NCBI GenBank assembly: GCA_002398405.1
Contig: DGYN01000148.1
Span: 334-15,392, forward strand
Direction of reading: 5' to 3'
Origin: Caulobacteraceae bacterium UBA5005
GTDB taxonomy: Bacteria > Pseudomonadota > Alphaproteobacteria > Caulobacterales > Caulobacteraceae
DNA length: 15,059 nucleotides
The position numbers and the translations under genes are program-made. The notes beneath the pieces were generated by a model. It searched no databases. It was given only the letters and a program-made list of their open reading frames with translations, and was not told the DNA's origin. Within the stretch, counting starts at the first letter, position 1. Each line of letters begins with the position of its first letter. Shown one piece after another: positions 1 through 7,315 of this stretch.

Positions 1-1760
1 CCGCGGGCCCCGACCAGGATGGCGACGTACTGCTCGCCATCGATCATGTAGGTCGACGGCGCGGCCACGGTGCGGGACTGGGTCTTGGCGACCCACAGGC
101 GCTTGCCGTTCCTGGCGTCATAGGCCGCGAACTCGCCCAGATGATTGCCGGAGAACACCAGATCGCTGGCCGTCGACAACAGCCCCGACGCGCCGTAGCC
201 GATCGGGATGGTGGTCTTCGCATCAATCTTCTGGCCGGCCTGGACCCGCGGATCGTTGTCGAAGCGCCAGACTTCCTTGCCGGCCACGGGGTCCCACGCC
301 TGGATGTAGCTGCGCTGCTGGCCCGAGCGCGGCGCGCCGGGGGCATTGAACAGGGCGGTGACGGCCTGGTTACGGGAGATGCCGGTGTTGTTGGAGTTGG
401 CCTTGAATTCAAAGTTTTCCGCCGCCGCGTAGCCGGTTATCGACTCGGTGATCGGGATGTACATCAGGCCGGTCTTCGGGCTGAAGGACATCGGGTGCCA
501 GTTGTGGGCCCCGAGAGCCGCCGGATAGACGATGGCCGGAACGCCATTCGACGAATAACGGACTGTCTGATTGATCTGCGGGCGGCCGGTCTTCAGGTCG
601 ACGTGGGTCGCCCAGTTCTGGGGCGCGTGCTGGTTGGCGCTGATCAGTTCGCCGGTCTTGGAATCCCACACATAGAAGAAGCCCTGCTTGGGCGACTGCA
701 TCAGGACGTGGCGCATTTTGCCGTTGATCATCAGGTCGGCGGTGACCAGCGGGTTGGTGTTGTCGTAGTCCCACTCGTCGCCCGGCACCTGTTGGTAGTG
801 CCACCTGTACTTGCCGGTCTTGGCGTCCAGCGCGATGATCGAGGAGACGAACAGGTTGTCGCCGCCCCCGGGGCTGCGCAGTTCCTGCGCCCAGGCCAGG
901 CCGTTGCCGGTGCCGAAATACACCATGTCGGTCTTGGGATCGTACAGGATGTCGTCCCAAGCGGTCGCGCCGCCGCCCTGCTTCCAGTACTTGTCGCCCT
1001 TCCAGGTGGCCGCGGCCTCCTTGAGCATCTCGTGCTCGTAGGGCTTCGCGGGATCGCCCGGCACGGTGTAGAAACGCCACTGCTGCTTGCCGGTTTCCGG
1101 ATCGTAGGACGTCACATAGCCGCGCACGTCATATTCGGAGCCGGCGTTACCGACGACGATGCCGTTGGGGGTGAGCTGTGGCACCTGGGTGATGGTGTAG
1201 ACCCGGTTCGGATCGGTGGTCTGCACGGACCAGACGAGGTTGCCAGTCTTGGAGTCGAGCGCCTCAAGGCGGCCGTCTAGGACGCCAAGGTAGACCTTGC
1301 CGTTGCGCACGGCGACGCCGCGGTTGACCACGTCGCAGCAGGCATTGCGGCCCTTGGCGCGATCGACCTTAGGGTCGTACTCCCACATCTTGCGGCCGGT
1401 CTTGGCGTCATAGGCCTTCACCATCGACCAGGCAGTGGTCAGATACAGGACGCCGTCGACCACGACGGGGGTCGATTCCTGGCCGTTCTGGGTGTCGATG
1501 TCGCCATACCAGGCAAGGCTAAGCTTGCTGATGTTGTCAGCATTGATCTGGGTGAGCGGGCTGAAGCGCTGTTGATCATAGTCGCGGCCATCGGACATCC
1601 AGGTCCCCGGCTCGCTGTTGGCCTTAAGCTGGCGGGCGTGAGTGACCTTGCCCCCGCCGAAGTCGACCTTTCCGCGCCCGGTCTGAGCTGTGGCGGTAGT
1701 GAAGGCGAGGGCGGCGATCAGCGACGCAGAGGCGGCCACATTGATAAATTTGGAGCGCAT
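1..1760 (-). CDS. PQQ-dependent alcohol dehydrogenase (quinoprotein), N-terminal 586 residues, cut by window edge
   Basis: This is a periplasmic pyrroloquinoline-quinone enzyme that oxidises alcohols; the substrate cannot be read from sequence. The frame is open from the ATG at 1760 to the window edge. Residues 1-26 look like a Sec signal peptide (basic MRSK, hydrophobic core, cleavage after ATA). The beta-propeller carries the family hallmarks: QRFSPL (65-70), the vicinal disulfide Cys141-Cys142 in ACCDVVNRG, a Ca2+-ligand Glu209 in GSEYDVRGY, Asn286 in GTGNG, RSPGGGDNLF (295-304) and the catalytic Asp331 in GDEWDYD. The ESTPVVVDGVLY and WRFYTVPG segments fit type II quinohaemoprotein dehydrogenases, so a C-terminal cytochrome c domain (CxxCH) is expected to the left of the window but is not visible. 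An AGGGGA ribosome site lies about 10 nt before the ATG. The gene is divergent from comEC. The family is very sure; soluble quinohaemoprotein versus a haem-free form is open. Confidence 0.93.
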   Translation of the reverse strand, partial: MRSKFINVAASASLIAALAFTTATAQTGRGKVDFGGGKVTHARQLKANSEPGTWMSDGRDYDQQRFSPLTQINADNISKLSLAWYGDIDTQNGQESTPVVVDGVLYLTTAWSMVKAYDAKTGRKMWEYDPKVDRAKGRNACCDVVNRGVAVRNGKVYLGVLDGRLEALDSKTGNLVWSVQTTDPNRVYTITQVPQLTPNGIVVGNAGSEYDVRGYVTSYDPETGKQQWRFYTVPGDPAKPYEHEMLKEAAATWKGDKYWKQGGGATAWDDILYDPKTDMVYFGTGNGLAWAQELRSPGGGDNLFVSSIIALDAKTGKYRWHYQQVPGDEWDYDNTNPLVTADLMINGKMRHVLMQSPKQGFFYVWDSKTGELISANQHAPQNWATHVDLKTGRPQINQTVRYSSNGVPAIVYPAALGAHNWHPMSFSPKTGLMYIPITESITGYAAAENFEFKANSNNTGISRNQAVTALFNAPGAPRSGQQRSYIQAWDPVAGKEVWRFDNDPRVQAGQKIDAKTTIPIGYGASGLLSTASDLVFSGNHLGEFAAYDARNGKRLWVAKTQSRTVAAPSTYMIDGEQYVAILVGAR

Positions 1761-1782
1761 TCCGGTGTTTCCCCTAAGACGG

Positions 1783-1802
1783 ACCGGCCTTTGGCGGCCG
1801 GT
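1783..1802 (-). promoter_or_regulatory. Inverted repeat in the 5' leader of the PQQ dehydrogenase gene
   Basis: A perfect 7-bp inverted repeat, ACCGGCC / GGCCGGT, surrounds a 6-nt loop. It lies 22 bp upstream of the dehydrogenase start codon. It falls just inside the predicted transcript, so it could be an mRNA 5' hairpin that stabilises the message, or a DNA operator. It is not followed by a T run in either direction and is not a convincing terminator. Confidence 0.5.
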
Positions 1803-1817
1803 TGGTTTGTTAGCCTG

Positions 1818-1846
1818 ACTATGCCTGCGCTTTTATCGGGGCTCAA
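1818..1846 (-). promoter_or_regulatory. Predicted promoter of the PQQ dehydrogenase gene
   Basis: On the minus strand a TTGAGC -35 element (1846-1841) is separated by exactly 17 nt from CATAGT (1823-1818), a 4/6 match to the -10 consensus. Transcription would start near 1811 and give a leader of about 50 nt containing the inverted repeat at 1783-1802. This is a motif match only. Confidence 0.4.
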
Positions 1847-1884
1847 TGTCCGACGCGTTGTATTTTCCGCCTTTCCCAGCGGCG

Positions 1885-1913
1885 TTGACCTTACAGCGTC
1901 ATCGGGACTGAAT
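1885..1913 (+). promoter_or_regulatory. Possible promoter of comEC
   Basis: TTGACC (1885-1890), a strong -35 match, is followed after 17 nt by CTGAAT (1908-1913), a weak -10. A start near 1920 would leave a short leader holding the purine-rich ribosome site GGGGAGAGGGG before the ATG at 1935. The position is sensible but the -10 is poor. Confidence 0.33.
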
Positions 1914-1934
1914 GCTCCCACGGGGAGAGGGGCG

Positions 1935-4058
1935 ATGGCGGCGATCGCGATCGAGGCTGGTGAGGAGCGGAGGTCCGCGCGCTCGGCGCTTTCCGCCGCG
2001 GTCATGGCTCAGGCTGAACACTGGTTCCTGTGGGCGCCGGTGTTCCTCGGAATCGGCGCCGCCGCCTATATTGGCCTCCGAAGCGAGCCGTCACTTTTGA
2101 TAGCCCTGAGCCCGGCCGTTGTCTCCATCGCCTTGGCTCTCCTGGCGCGCTGGAAGGCCATCGGCCGGGGGATATCGATCCTCGCCCTGCTGGCCGCCTT
2201 TGCCGGAACAGGGTTTGCGGCGGCCAAGATCAGGACCGAGTTGCTTGCCGCTCCCATCGCGCCAGACCTCGGCGCAACCCGGATCCGGGGCTGGGTCGCC
2301 GATATCGACAGTCCGGGCGAGTCCGGCGCGCGCGTGGTCATCGCCCCGGTCGCCATTGGGGGCCTTTCGGCGGATAGGCTGCCGACCCGCATCCGCCTCA
2401 CCGTCCGGGATGCGCCGCCGGCGCCCGGGACGGCTATAGAGCTCACCGGCCTGATCAGCCCGCCGCCGCCGCCGGCCAGTCCTGGGGCCTACGACTTCGC
2501 GCGCAATGCCTATTTCGACGGGATCGGGGGCGTTGGCCTGGCCCTGACCGAGGCGCGGGCCACTGACCTCCCACCCCCGCCCTTCCGCTTGGCGCTGGAG
2601 ATGAAAATCAACGCCCTTCGCTGGTCGCTGGCCCAGAAGGTGGCGGCGAAGATGAGCCCGGGATCGGGCGGCCTCGGCGCAGCCATGGTCACCGGCAATG
2701 AGGCTTTCATCAGCCCGGAAACCGAAGACGCCCTGCGCGACGCAGGCCTGGCGCACATCATCTCGATCAGCGGCCTGCACATGGCCATCGTCGGCGGCTT
2801 CGCCTTCCTGCTGGCGCGGTGGGCGATCGCGGCGATTCCCTGGCTCGCGTTGCGCGTCCCGGGAAAGAAGGTGGCGGCGGTGTTCGGCCTGGCGGCCGTG
2901 ACCCTCTACCTTATCATCTCCGGCGCTCCGCCCCCTGCCGAGCGTGCGGCGATCACCGCGGCTGTGGCCTTTGCGGCCATCCTCGCGGACCGGAGGGCCA
3001 TCAGCCTGCACGCCCTGGCCGTGGCCGCCGTGATCGTCATCCTCCTGCAGCCGGAAGCCGTTGCCGAAGCCGGGTTCCAGATGTCCTTCGCCGCCACCGC
3101 CGCCCTGGTCGCCATCGCCGAGCTCTGGCGCGGGCGACCACGCGAGATCAACACGCCGCTGCCCATCCGCATCGTCCAGGGCGCCGGAACGTGGGTCGGT
3201 GTCGCCATGGCGGCAAGCCTGGTCGCGGGCTTGGCGACGGGCCCATTCGCCATCCAGCATTTCAACCGCGTCGCCGTATTTGGCTTGCCCGCTAACCTGG
3301 TCACCGAGCCCCTGTCGACCTTCGTCATCATGCCGTTCCTGGCGATCGGGACGGTTCTTGAGACAGTTGGGCTTGGCGGGTGGGCCCTGAAGATCGCCGG
3401 GCTCGGCATTGACGCCATGATCGCCGGATCGGTCTGGGTTGCCAGCCTGCCGCACGCGACCATGACGATTTCCAGCGCGCCGCAGATGGCTCTGCCTATC
3501 GCCTTCCTGGGAATCCTCTTTGTCTGTTTGTGGAAGGGAAACTTCCGCTGGCTGGGAGTTCCGGCGGCCTTGGCCGTGGTGCTGTGGCCGCGGCCCGAGG
3601 CGCCGCTCGCCTGGTTCGACTCCGAAGGTGGGACGGCGGCGATCCGCCGGGGCGAAGACGCGGTTCTCATGAGGCCCGACGCGCGCCTGTTCGCCGCTGA
3701 ACTCTGGGCCCGCCGGCGGGGGCTGGCCTTGCCGGAAGATCCCATGGCTGCGCGCACCGCCGCCTTCGATTGCAAAGGGCAGTCCTGCCGGGCGACCTAT
3801 GCAGAAGGGCTAAGGGTTTCTGTCTGGTGGACGATACGCAGACCAACGCCGCAGGCCCTGGATGCGCTGTGCAGGTCATCCGACGTCCTGGCCCTGAAGG
3901 CTCCGGTCGATGCGCCCGCGTCGTGCAACGGCGTCCGCGTCCTCCGCCCGGCCGACTTTCAGAAGGGCGAGGCGGTGGAGATTTATGGGGACGGCCGGAT
4001 GGTCTGGGCCAGCCCCCTGCGCGGCGTGCGGCCCTGGACTAGTGGTAGCGGCGGATAA
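1935..4058 (+). CDS. comEC: ComEC/Rec2 family DNA-uptake channel protein
   Basis: An inner-membrane channel of natural transformation, which passes single-stranded DNA into the cytoplasm. The 707-residue product has early membrane spans (about 30-95), an OB-fold-like DUF4131 stretch (about 110-205, ending in PGAYDFARNAYFDGIGG), and the Competence membrane domain (about 240-560) with the signature GLAHIISISGLHMAIV at 271-286. The C-terminal 150 residues are soluble and show no HxHxDH metal-binding motif, so the beta-lactamase-like nuclease domain of many ComEC proteins is absent or degenerate, which is common in alphaproteobacteria. The ATG at 1935 was chosen because GGGGAGAGGGG lies just before it; the frame is open back to 1572, but that part runs antisense to the PQQ gene and looks unlike ComEC. 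The 3' end overlaps convergent lexA by 20 bp. Whether this organism is competent is unknown. Confidence 0.93.
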   Translation: MAAIAIEAGEERRSARSALSAAVMAQAEHWFLWAPVFLGIGAAAYIGLRSEPSLLIALSPAVVSIALALLARWKAIGRGISILALLAAFAGTGFAAAKIRTELLAAPIAPDLGATRIRGWVADIDSPGESGARVVIAPVAIGGLSADRLPTRIRLTVRDAPPAPGTAIELTGLISPPPPPASPGAYDFARNAYFDGIGGVGLALTEARATDLPPPPFRLALEMKINALRWSLAQKVAAKMSPGSGGLGAAMVTGNEAFISPETEDALRDAGLAHIISISGLHMAIVGGFAFLLARWAIAAIPWLALRVPGKKVAAVFGLAAVTLYLIISGAPPPAERAAITAAVAFAAILADRRAISLHALAVAAVIVILLQPEAVAEAGFQMSFAATAALVAIAELWRGRPREINTPLPIRIVQGAGTWVGVAMAASLVAGLATGPFAIQHFNRVAVFGLPANLVTEPLSTFVIMPFLAIGTVLETVGLGGWALKIAGLGIDAMIAGSVWVASLPHATMTISSAPQMALPIAFLGILFVCLWKGNFRWLGVPAALAVVLWPRPEAPLAWFDSEGGTAAIRRGEDAVLMRPDARLFAAELWARRRGLALPEDPMAARTAAFDCKGQSCRATYAEGLRVSVWWTIRRPTPQALDALCRSSDVLALKAPVDAPASCNGVRVLRPADFQKGEAVEIYGDGRMVWASPLRGVRPWTSGSGG

Positions 4059-4725
4059 GGCCGACCAGCTTGCCCTGCACCTCGACCTGGTCAGGTCCAA
4101 AGATCCGGGTCTCGTACGCGGGGTTCGCGGCTTCCAGGGCGATGGAGGCGCCCTTGCGGCGGATGCGCTTGAGGGTTGCTTCCTCGCCCATCACCAGGGC
4201 GACGACGATCTCACCGTTATTGGCGGTGTCGCCCTTTTTGATGATCACATGGTCGCCGTCGAAGATGCCGGCGTTGATCATCGAGTCTCCCTGGACTTCG
4301 AGGACGTAGTGCTCGCCCGCGCCCAGCATCTGTTCGGGGACGGTGAGGCGATCCCGCTCATGCTGGATAGCGCTGATCGGCGTGCCGGCGGCGATGCGGC
4401 CCAGGATTGGCAGTTCGCGGGCGTCGTTGGCCGCGGGAGGTTGGCCTGTTCCCTCGACCACCTGCGGACGGAAGGTCTGGCGGCCCTTGGCGGGCGCGGC
4501 GGCGGTGGCCTGCTGAGGCATCTTCACTACCTCCAGGGCGCGGGCCCTGTGCGGCAGGCGACGCAGGAACCCACGCTCTTCAAGGGCGGTGATCAGCCGG
4601 TGAATGCCCGACTTGGAGGCGAGGTCCAGGGCGTCCTTCATTTCGTCGAAGGAGGGCGAGACGCCGGTTTCCTTGAGGCGCTCATGGATGAACATGAGGA
4701 GCTCGTGTTGCTTACGGGTCAGCAT
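4039..4725 (-). CDS. lexA: LexA repressor (SOS response regulator)
   Basis: The SOS transcriptional repressor, which cleaves itself when RecA filaments form on damaged DNA. At 228 residues it is of usual alphaproteobacterial length. Residues 1-65 form the winged-helix DNA-binding domain (starts MLTRKQHELL; recognition region near SKSGIHRLITALEERG). A variable linker of about 35 residues follows. The S24 peptidase domain starts near 105, with the scissile bond Ala113-Gly114 in GRIAAGTP, nucleophile Ser148 in QGDSM and general base Lys186 in EATLKRI, so the protein should be active in self-cleavage. An SOS box over its promoter (4765-4779) indicates autoregulation. AAAGG about 9 nt before the ATG can serve as a ribosome site. 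It converges on comEC with a 20-bp overlap. In relatives lexA commonly sits in this neighbourhood beside comEC. Confidence 0.98.
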   Translation of the reverse strand: MLTRKQHELLMFIHERLKETGVSPSFDEMKDALDLASKSGIHRLITALEERGFLRRLPHRARALEVVKMPQQATAAAPAKGRQTFRPQVVEGTGQPPAANDARELPILGRIAAGTPISAIQHERDRLTVPEQMLGAGEHYVLEVQGDSMINAGIFDGDHVIIKKGDTANNGEIVVALVMGEEATLKRIRRKGASIALEAANPAYETRIFGPDQVEVQGKLVGLIRRYH

Positions 4726-4738
4726 GGTGTTGCCTTTG

Positions 4739-4753
4739 GAACAAATCGCAAAC
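4739..4753 (-). promoter_or_regulatory. Degenerate second SOS half-box near lexA start
   Basis: On the plus strand GAAC-N7-AAAC, which differs by one base from the direct repeat GAAC-N7-GAAC. It lies between the promoter-overlapping SOS box and the lexA start codon, in the opposite orientation to that box. It could be a weaker LexA site, but a one-mismatch 8-base motif can occur by chance. Confidence 0.3.
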
Positions 4754-4764
4754 GTTGTTGAGAT

Positions 4765-4779
4765 GTTCTCTAGGCGTTC
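4765..4779 (+). promoter_or_regulatory. SOS box (LexA operator) of lexA
   Basis: An exact GTTC-N7-GTTC direct repeat (half-sites 4765-4768 and 4776-4779), the known LexA operator of alphaproteobacteria. It sits 40 bp upstream of the lexA start and overlaps the predicted -10 element, a position that fits repression of lexA by its own product. Confidence 0.9.
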
Positions 4780-4793
4780 TTCCTTAATGTCAA
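4767..4793 (-). promoter_or_regulatory. lexA promoter
   Basis: On the minus strand a perfect TTGACA (4793-4788) is followed by CCTAGAGA (4774-4767), which resembles the Caulobacter housekeeping -10 (GCTANAWC) at its usual short spacing. The SOS box lies across the -10. The -35 is strong; the -10 is a partial match. Confidence 0.6.
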
Positions 4794-4867
4794 CTTAATC
4801 GCGTGATCGCTTATCCGCTAAGGGATGGCCTGCGAACGCCGCCGCCCATAGAACAGGAAAGCGATTC

Positions 4868-5653
4868 TCAGGCGGCCAGCAGGGCGCGGGTCGCGGCGGC
4901 GACATCCGCCTGCCGCATCAGGCTTTCACCCACCAGCATGGCGCTTGCGCCCGCGGCTTCCAGGCGAGTCACGTCGTCGGGGACGAAGATGCCGCTCTCG
5001 GCGACCAGGAGCGCCCCCGGGGGGGCCAACTTGGCCAGGCGTTCTGTCACCGCCAGATCGACCTCAAAGGTCTTGAGGTTGCGGTTGTTGATACCGACGA
5101 GGCCGGCGCCCAGATGATTCGCGCGCGCCATCTCCTCCTCGTCGTGGACTTCGACAAGGGCGTCCATGCCGTACTTTTCCGCCTCCGCCATCAGGGCGCC
5201 GGCCAGGAGGTCGTCGACCATCGCGAGAATGACCAGGATCGCGTCGGCCCCAAGGGCGCGGCTTTCCGCCACCTGCCAGGGGTCGACCATGAAATCCTTG
5301 CGGATGGCGGGCAGGCGCGTCGCGTCGCGCGCTGCGGCAAGATAGGCGTCATCCCCCTGAAAGCTTGGCCCATCGGTTAGGATCGACAGGCACGCCGCGC
5401 CGCCTGTCTCGTAGGCGCGGGCCAGGGACGGCGGATCAAAATCGGCGCGGATCAGACCCTTGGAAGGGCTCGCCTTCTTGATCTCCGCGATGAGCGCGAG
5501 GCGCCCGGGCGTGTGGGCGCGCTCCAGGGCCGCCTTGAAACCGCGGGTGGCGGAGGCGGCGCGGGCGGCGTCGCCGAGGTCGGGCCGCGCCTCTTTGCGG
5601 GCGAGAACGTCTTCGCGCTTGTAGGCGGCGATCTGGGCGAGGATGTCGGCCAT
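4868..5653 (-). CDS. trpC: Indole-3-glycerol-phosphate synthase
   Basis: Tryptophan biosynthesis: closes the indole ring of 1-(2-carboxyphenylamino)-1-deoxyribulose 5-phosphate with loss of CO2 and water. It is a monofunctional 261-residue TIM barrel, not fused to TrpF. Active-site residues are all present: Glu57 and Lys59 in AEIKKASPSKG (56-66), Lys119 in RKDF, Glu168 in LVEVHDEEE, Asn190 in NNRNLKTF (189-196), Glu219-Ser220 in AESGI, and the phosphate-binding VGESLM near 241-246. The ATG at 5653 follows the trpD stop after a single base, so translation is probably coupled. It is the last gene of trpGDC; the next gene on this strand, lexA, has its own promoter 75 bp beyond the trpC stop. Confidence 0.98.
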   Translation of the reverse strand: MADILAQIAAYKREDVLARKEARPDLGDAARAASATRGFKAALERAHTPGRLALIAEIKKASPSKGLIRADFDPPSLARAYETGGAACLSILTDGPSFQGDDAYLAAARDATRLPAIRKDFMVDPWQVAESRALGADAILVILAMVDDLLAGALMAEAEKYGMDALVEVHDEEEMARANHLGAGLVGINNRNLKTFEVDLAVTERLAKLAPPGALLVAESGIFVPDDVTRLEAAGASAMLVGESLMRQADVAAATRALLAA

Positions 5654-5654
5654 G

Positions 5655-6668
5655 TCAGTCGGCGGTGACTTCGATGAGCTTTAACAGGCTCGCCTTGGCC
5701 AGTCCCTGGTCGATGGAGTCGGCGGCAATGGCCATGCCTTCGGCGAGTGTCTCACAGCGGTCGGCGACCAGCAGGGCGGCGGCGGCGTTGATCAGCACGA
5801 TGTCGCGATAGGGGCCAGGCTCGCCGTCCAGCAGGCGCATCAGGGCGGCGGCGTTGTGCTGCGGGTCTCCGCCACGCAGGTCCTCGACCAGGGCCGGAAA
5901 CACGTTCAGTGCTTCGGGTTTGATCTTGAAGAGCCGCACCTGGCCGTCCTTCCACTCTGCGACGGAGGTTTCGCCGGCCGTGGTGATCTCGTCCATACCG
6001 GCCCCGTGCACCACCCAGGCCTTTTCCGCTCCGAGCGCGCCCAGGACCTGAGCCACCGGCTCGACCCACTTTTCGGCGAACACCCCCACCACCTGCCGCT
6101 TGGCGCCGGCCGGGTTGGTGAGGGGCCCCAAAAGGTTGAAGAGGGTCCGAAAGCCCAACTGCTGACGGATCGGCGAGACGTGTTTCATCGCCCCGTGGTG
6201 CGCCTGGGCGAACAGGAAACAGATGTTGGCCTTTTCCAGCGCGATCAGCTGGCGGCCGGGCAGGGGATCGATGTCGACCCCAAGCGCTGAAAGCACATCG
6301 GCCGTGCCGGACTTCGACGACAGGGCCCGGTTGCCGTGCTTGGCGACCTTGACGCCCGCGCCCGCGACGACAAAGCCCACCGCGGTCGAGATATTGAGCG
6401 TATGGAGGCCGTCGCCGCCTGTGCCACAGACGTCGATCACGTCGTACGGATGCTCCAGCATGGTCGCGTGGGCGCGCATCTGGCGCGCGCCGGAGGCAAT
6501 CTCGCTGATGGTTTCGCCGCGCATGCGCATGGCGGTCAGGGCCGCGGCGACCTGAGCTGGCGTCGGTTCACCCCTTAGGCACGCACCGAAAAAGACGTCG
6601 GCGTCCTCGCTGGTCAAGGTCTGGCCGTCAGCCAGGCGGCCGAGCAGGGGTTTGAAGGCGTCAGACAT
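5655..6668 (-). CDS. trpD: Anthranilate phosphoribosyltransferase
   Basis: Second enzyme of tryptophan synthesis: joins anthranilate to PRPP to give phosphoribosyl-anthranilate. The 337-residue product has the family motifs in order: GTGGDG (82-87) for PRPP, NIST (92-95), KHGNRALSSKSGTAD (110-124), the anthranilate-site LGFRTLFNLLGPLTNP, and the metal-binding Asp-Glu in GAGMDEITTAGET. The frame is open up to 6806, but translation from there gives a low-complexity Ser/Pro stretch antisense to none of the family's usual sequence and lying wholly within trpG; the start at 6668 (MSDAFKPLLGR) matches the family N-terminus. It overlaps the trpG stop by 8 bp and has no clear ribosome site of its own, suggesting coupling to trpG. 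Confidence 0.98.
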   Translation of the reverse strand: MSDAFKPLLGRLADGQTLTSEDADVFFGACLRGEPTPAQVAAALTAMRMRGETISEIASGARQMRAHATMLEHPYDVIDVCGTGGDGLHTLNISTAVGFVVAGAGVKVAKHGNRALSSKSGTADVLSALGVDIDPLPGRQLIALEKANICFLFAQAHHGAMKHVSPIRQQLGFRTLFNLLGPLTNPAGAKRQVVGVFAEKWVEPVAQVLGALGAEKAWVVHGAGMDEITTAGETSVAEWKDGQVRLFKIKPEALNVFPALVEDLRGGDPQHNAAALMRLLDGEPGPYRDIVLINAAAALLVADRCETLAEGMAIAADSIDQGLAKASLLKLIEVTAD

Positions 6669-7251
6669 GGACCGCGCGCTTGACGCCGGCCAGGTCGAGG
6701 AAGTTGGCCAACAGGTCATGGCCGCCATCGGTGGCGATGGACTCGGGGTGGAACTGGACCCCATGGATTGGCCGCGTCTTGTGCTGCACGCCCATGATCT
6801 CGCCATCGTCGGTCCAGGCGGTGATCTCCAGGACGTCCGGAATGGTCTCGCGCCTGATTGCCAGCGAATGATAGCGGGCGGCGGTGAAGGGCGCCGGCAT
6901 GCCGGAGAACATGCCCCGGCCCTGGTGGTGGATCTGACTGGTCTTGCCGTGCATTAGGGTTTTGGCGCGGATCACCTCGCCGCCCATGGCCTGGCCGATG
7001 GCCTGGTGGCCAAGACATACGCCCAGCAAGGGCAGGTCTTCCGGCGCGCGGGCGATCAGCTCCAGGCAGATACCGGCCTCGTTGGGCGTGCAAGGACCTG
7101 GCGACATGAGGATCGCCTCGGGCTTCAGGGCCAGCGCTTCGTCCACGGTCATGACGTCGTTGCGCACCACGCGCGTCGCGGCCCCAAGCTCGTTCAGATA
7201 GTGGACGAGGTTGTAGGTGAAGCTGTCGTAGTTATCGATGACCAGGATCAT
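6661..7251 (-). CDS. trpG: Anthranilate synthase glutamine amidotransferase component
   Basis: Class I glutamine amidotransferase that supplies ammonia to TrpE for making anthranilate from chorismate. 196 residues, the normal size of a stand-alone TrpG. It shows the N-terminal DNYDSFTYNL (6-15), the oxyanion loop PGPCTP (51-56), nucleophile Cys79 in GVCLGHQ, and His168/Glu170 in GVQFHPES. As in TrpG/PabA generally it could also serve para-aminobenzoate synthesis; the trpDC neighbours favour tryptophan. It is the first gene of trpGDC, and no Shine-Dalgarno sequence is obvious. A candidate promoter with a palindrome over its -10 lies just upstream (7283-7315). Confidence 0.97.
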   Translation of the reverse strand: MILVIDNYDSFTYNLVHYLNELGAATRVVRNDVMTVDEALALKPEAILMSPGPCTPNEAGICLELIARAPEDLPLLGVCLGHQAIGQAMGGEVIRAKTLMHGKTSQIHHQGRGMFSGMPAPFTAARYHSLAIRRETIPDVLEITAWTDDGEIMGVQHKTRPIHGVQFHPESIATDGGHDLLANFLDLAGVKRAVHV

Positions 7252-7282
7252 GCGGGCGCTTCTAGGCTAAGGCGGCGGTTCA

Positions 7283-7295
7283 GTCGATAATCGAC
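7283..7295. promoter_or_regulatory. Perfect 13-bp palindrome, candidate operator between trpG and the small membrane gene
   Basis: GTCGAT-A-ATCGAC, two perfect 6-bp arms around one base. It lies in the 47-bp divergent gap, overlaps the -10 of the predicted trpG promoter and ends 3 bp before the start codon of the plus-strand small gene. A dimeric repressor bound here could block both genes. No known regulator motif was recognised, so the operator role is inferred. Confidence 0.5.
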
Positions 7296-7315
7296 CCTAT
7301 GGAATCAGTACTCAA
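7287..7315 (-). promoter_or_regulatory. Predicted promoter of trpGDC
   Basis: On the minus strand TTGAGT (7315-7310) is followed after exactly 17 nt by GATTAT (7292-7287), a 4/6 -10 match. Transcription would start near 7280, about 30 nt before trpG. The -35 falls inside the first codons of the divergent small gene. Confidence 0.4.

Noticed and set aside
141..1280. A plus-strand open frame of 379 codons
   Set aside because: Antisense to the PQQ dehydrogenase, whose frame carries all catalytic motifs.
1572..1934. Upstream extension of comEC
   Set aside because: It overlaps the PQQ gene and the intergenic region, has no ComEC-like sequence, and a purine-rich ribosome site precedes 1935.
2091..3455. 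A minus-strand open frame of 454 codons inside comEC
   Set aside because: Low-complexity Arg/Gly/Asp-rich translation, antisense to the conserved Competence domain.
7252..7298. A trp leader peptide or attenuator before trpG
   Set aside because: The 47-bp gap has no short frame with Trp codons and no terminator hairpin.
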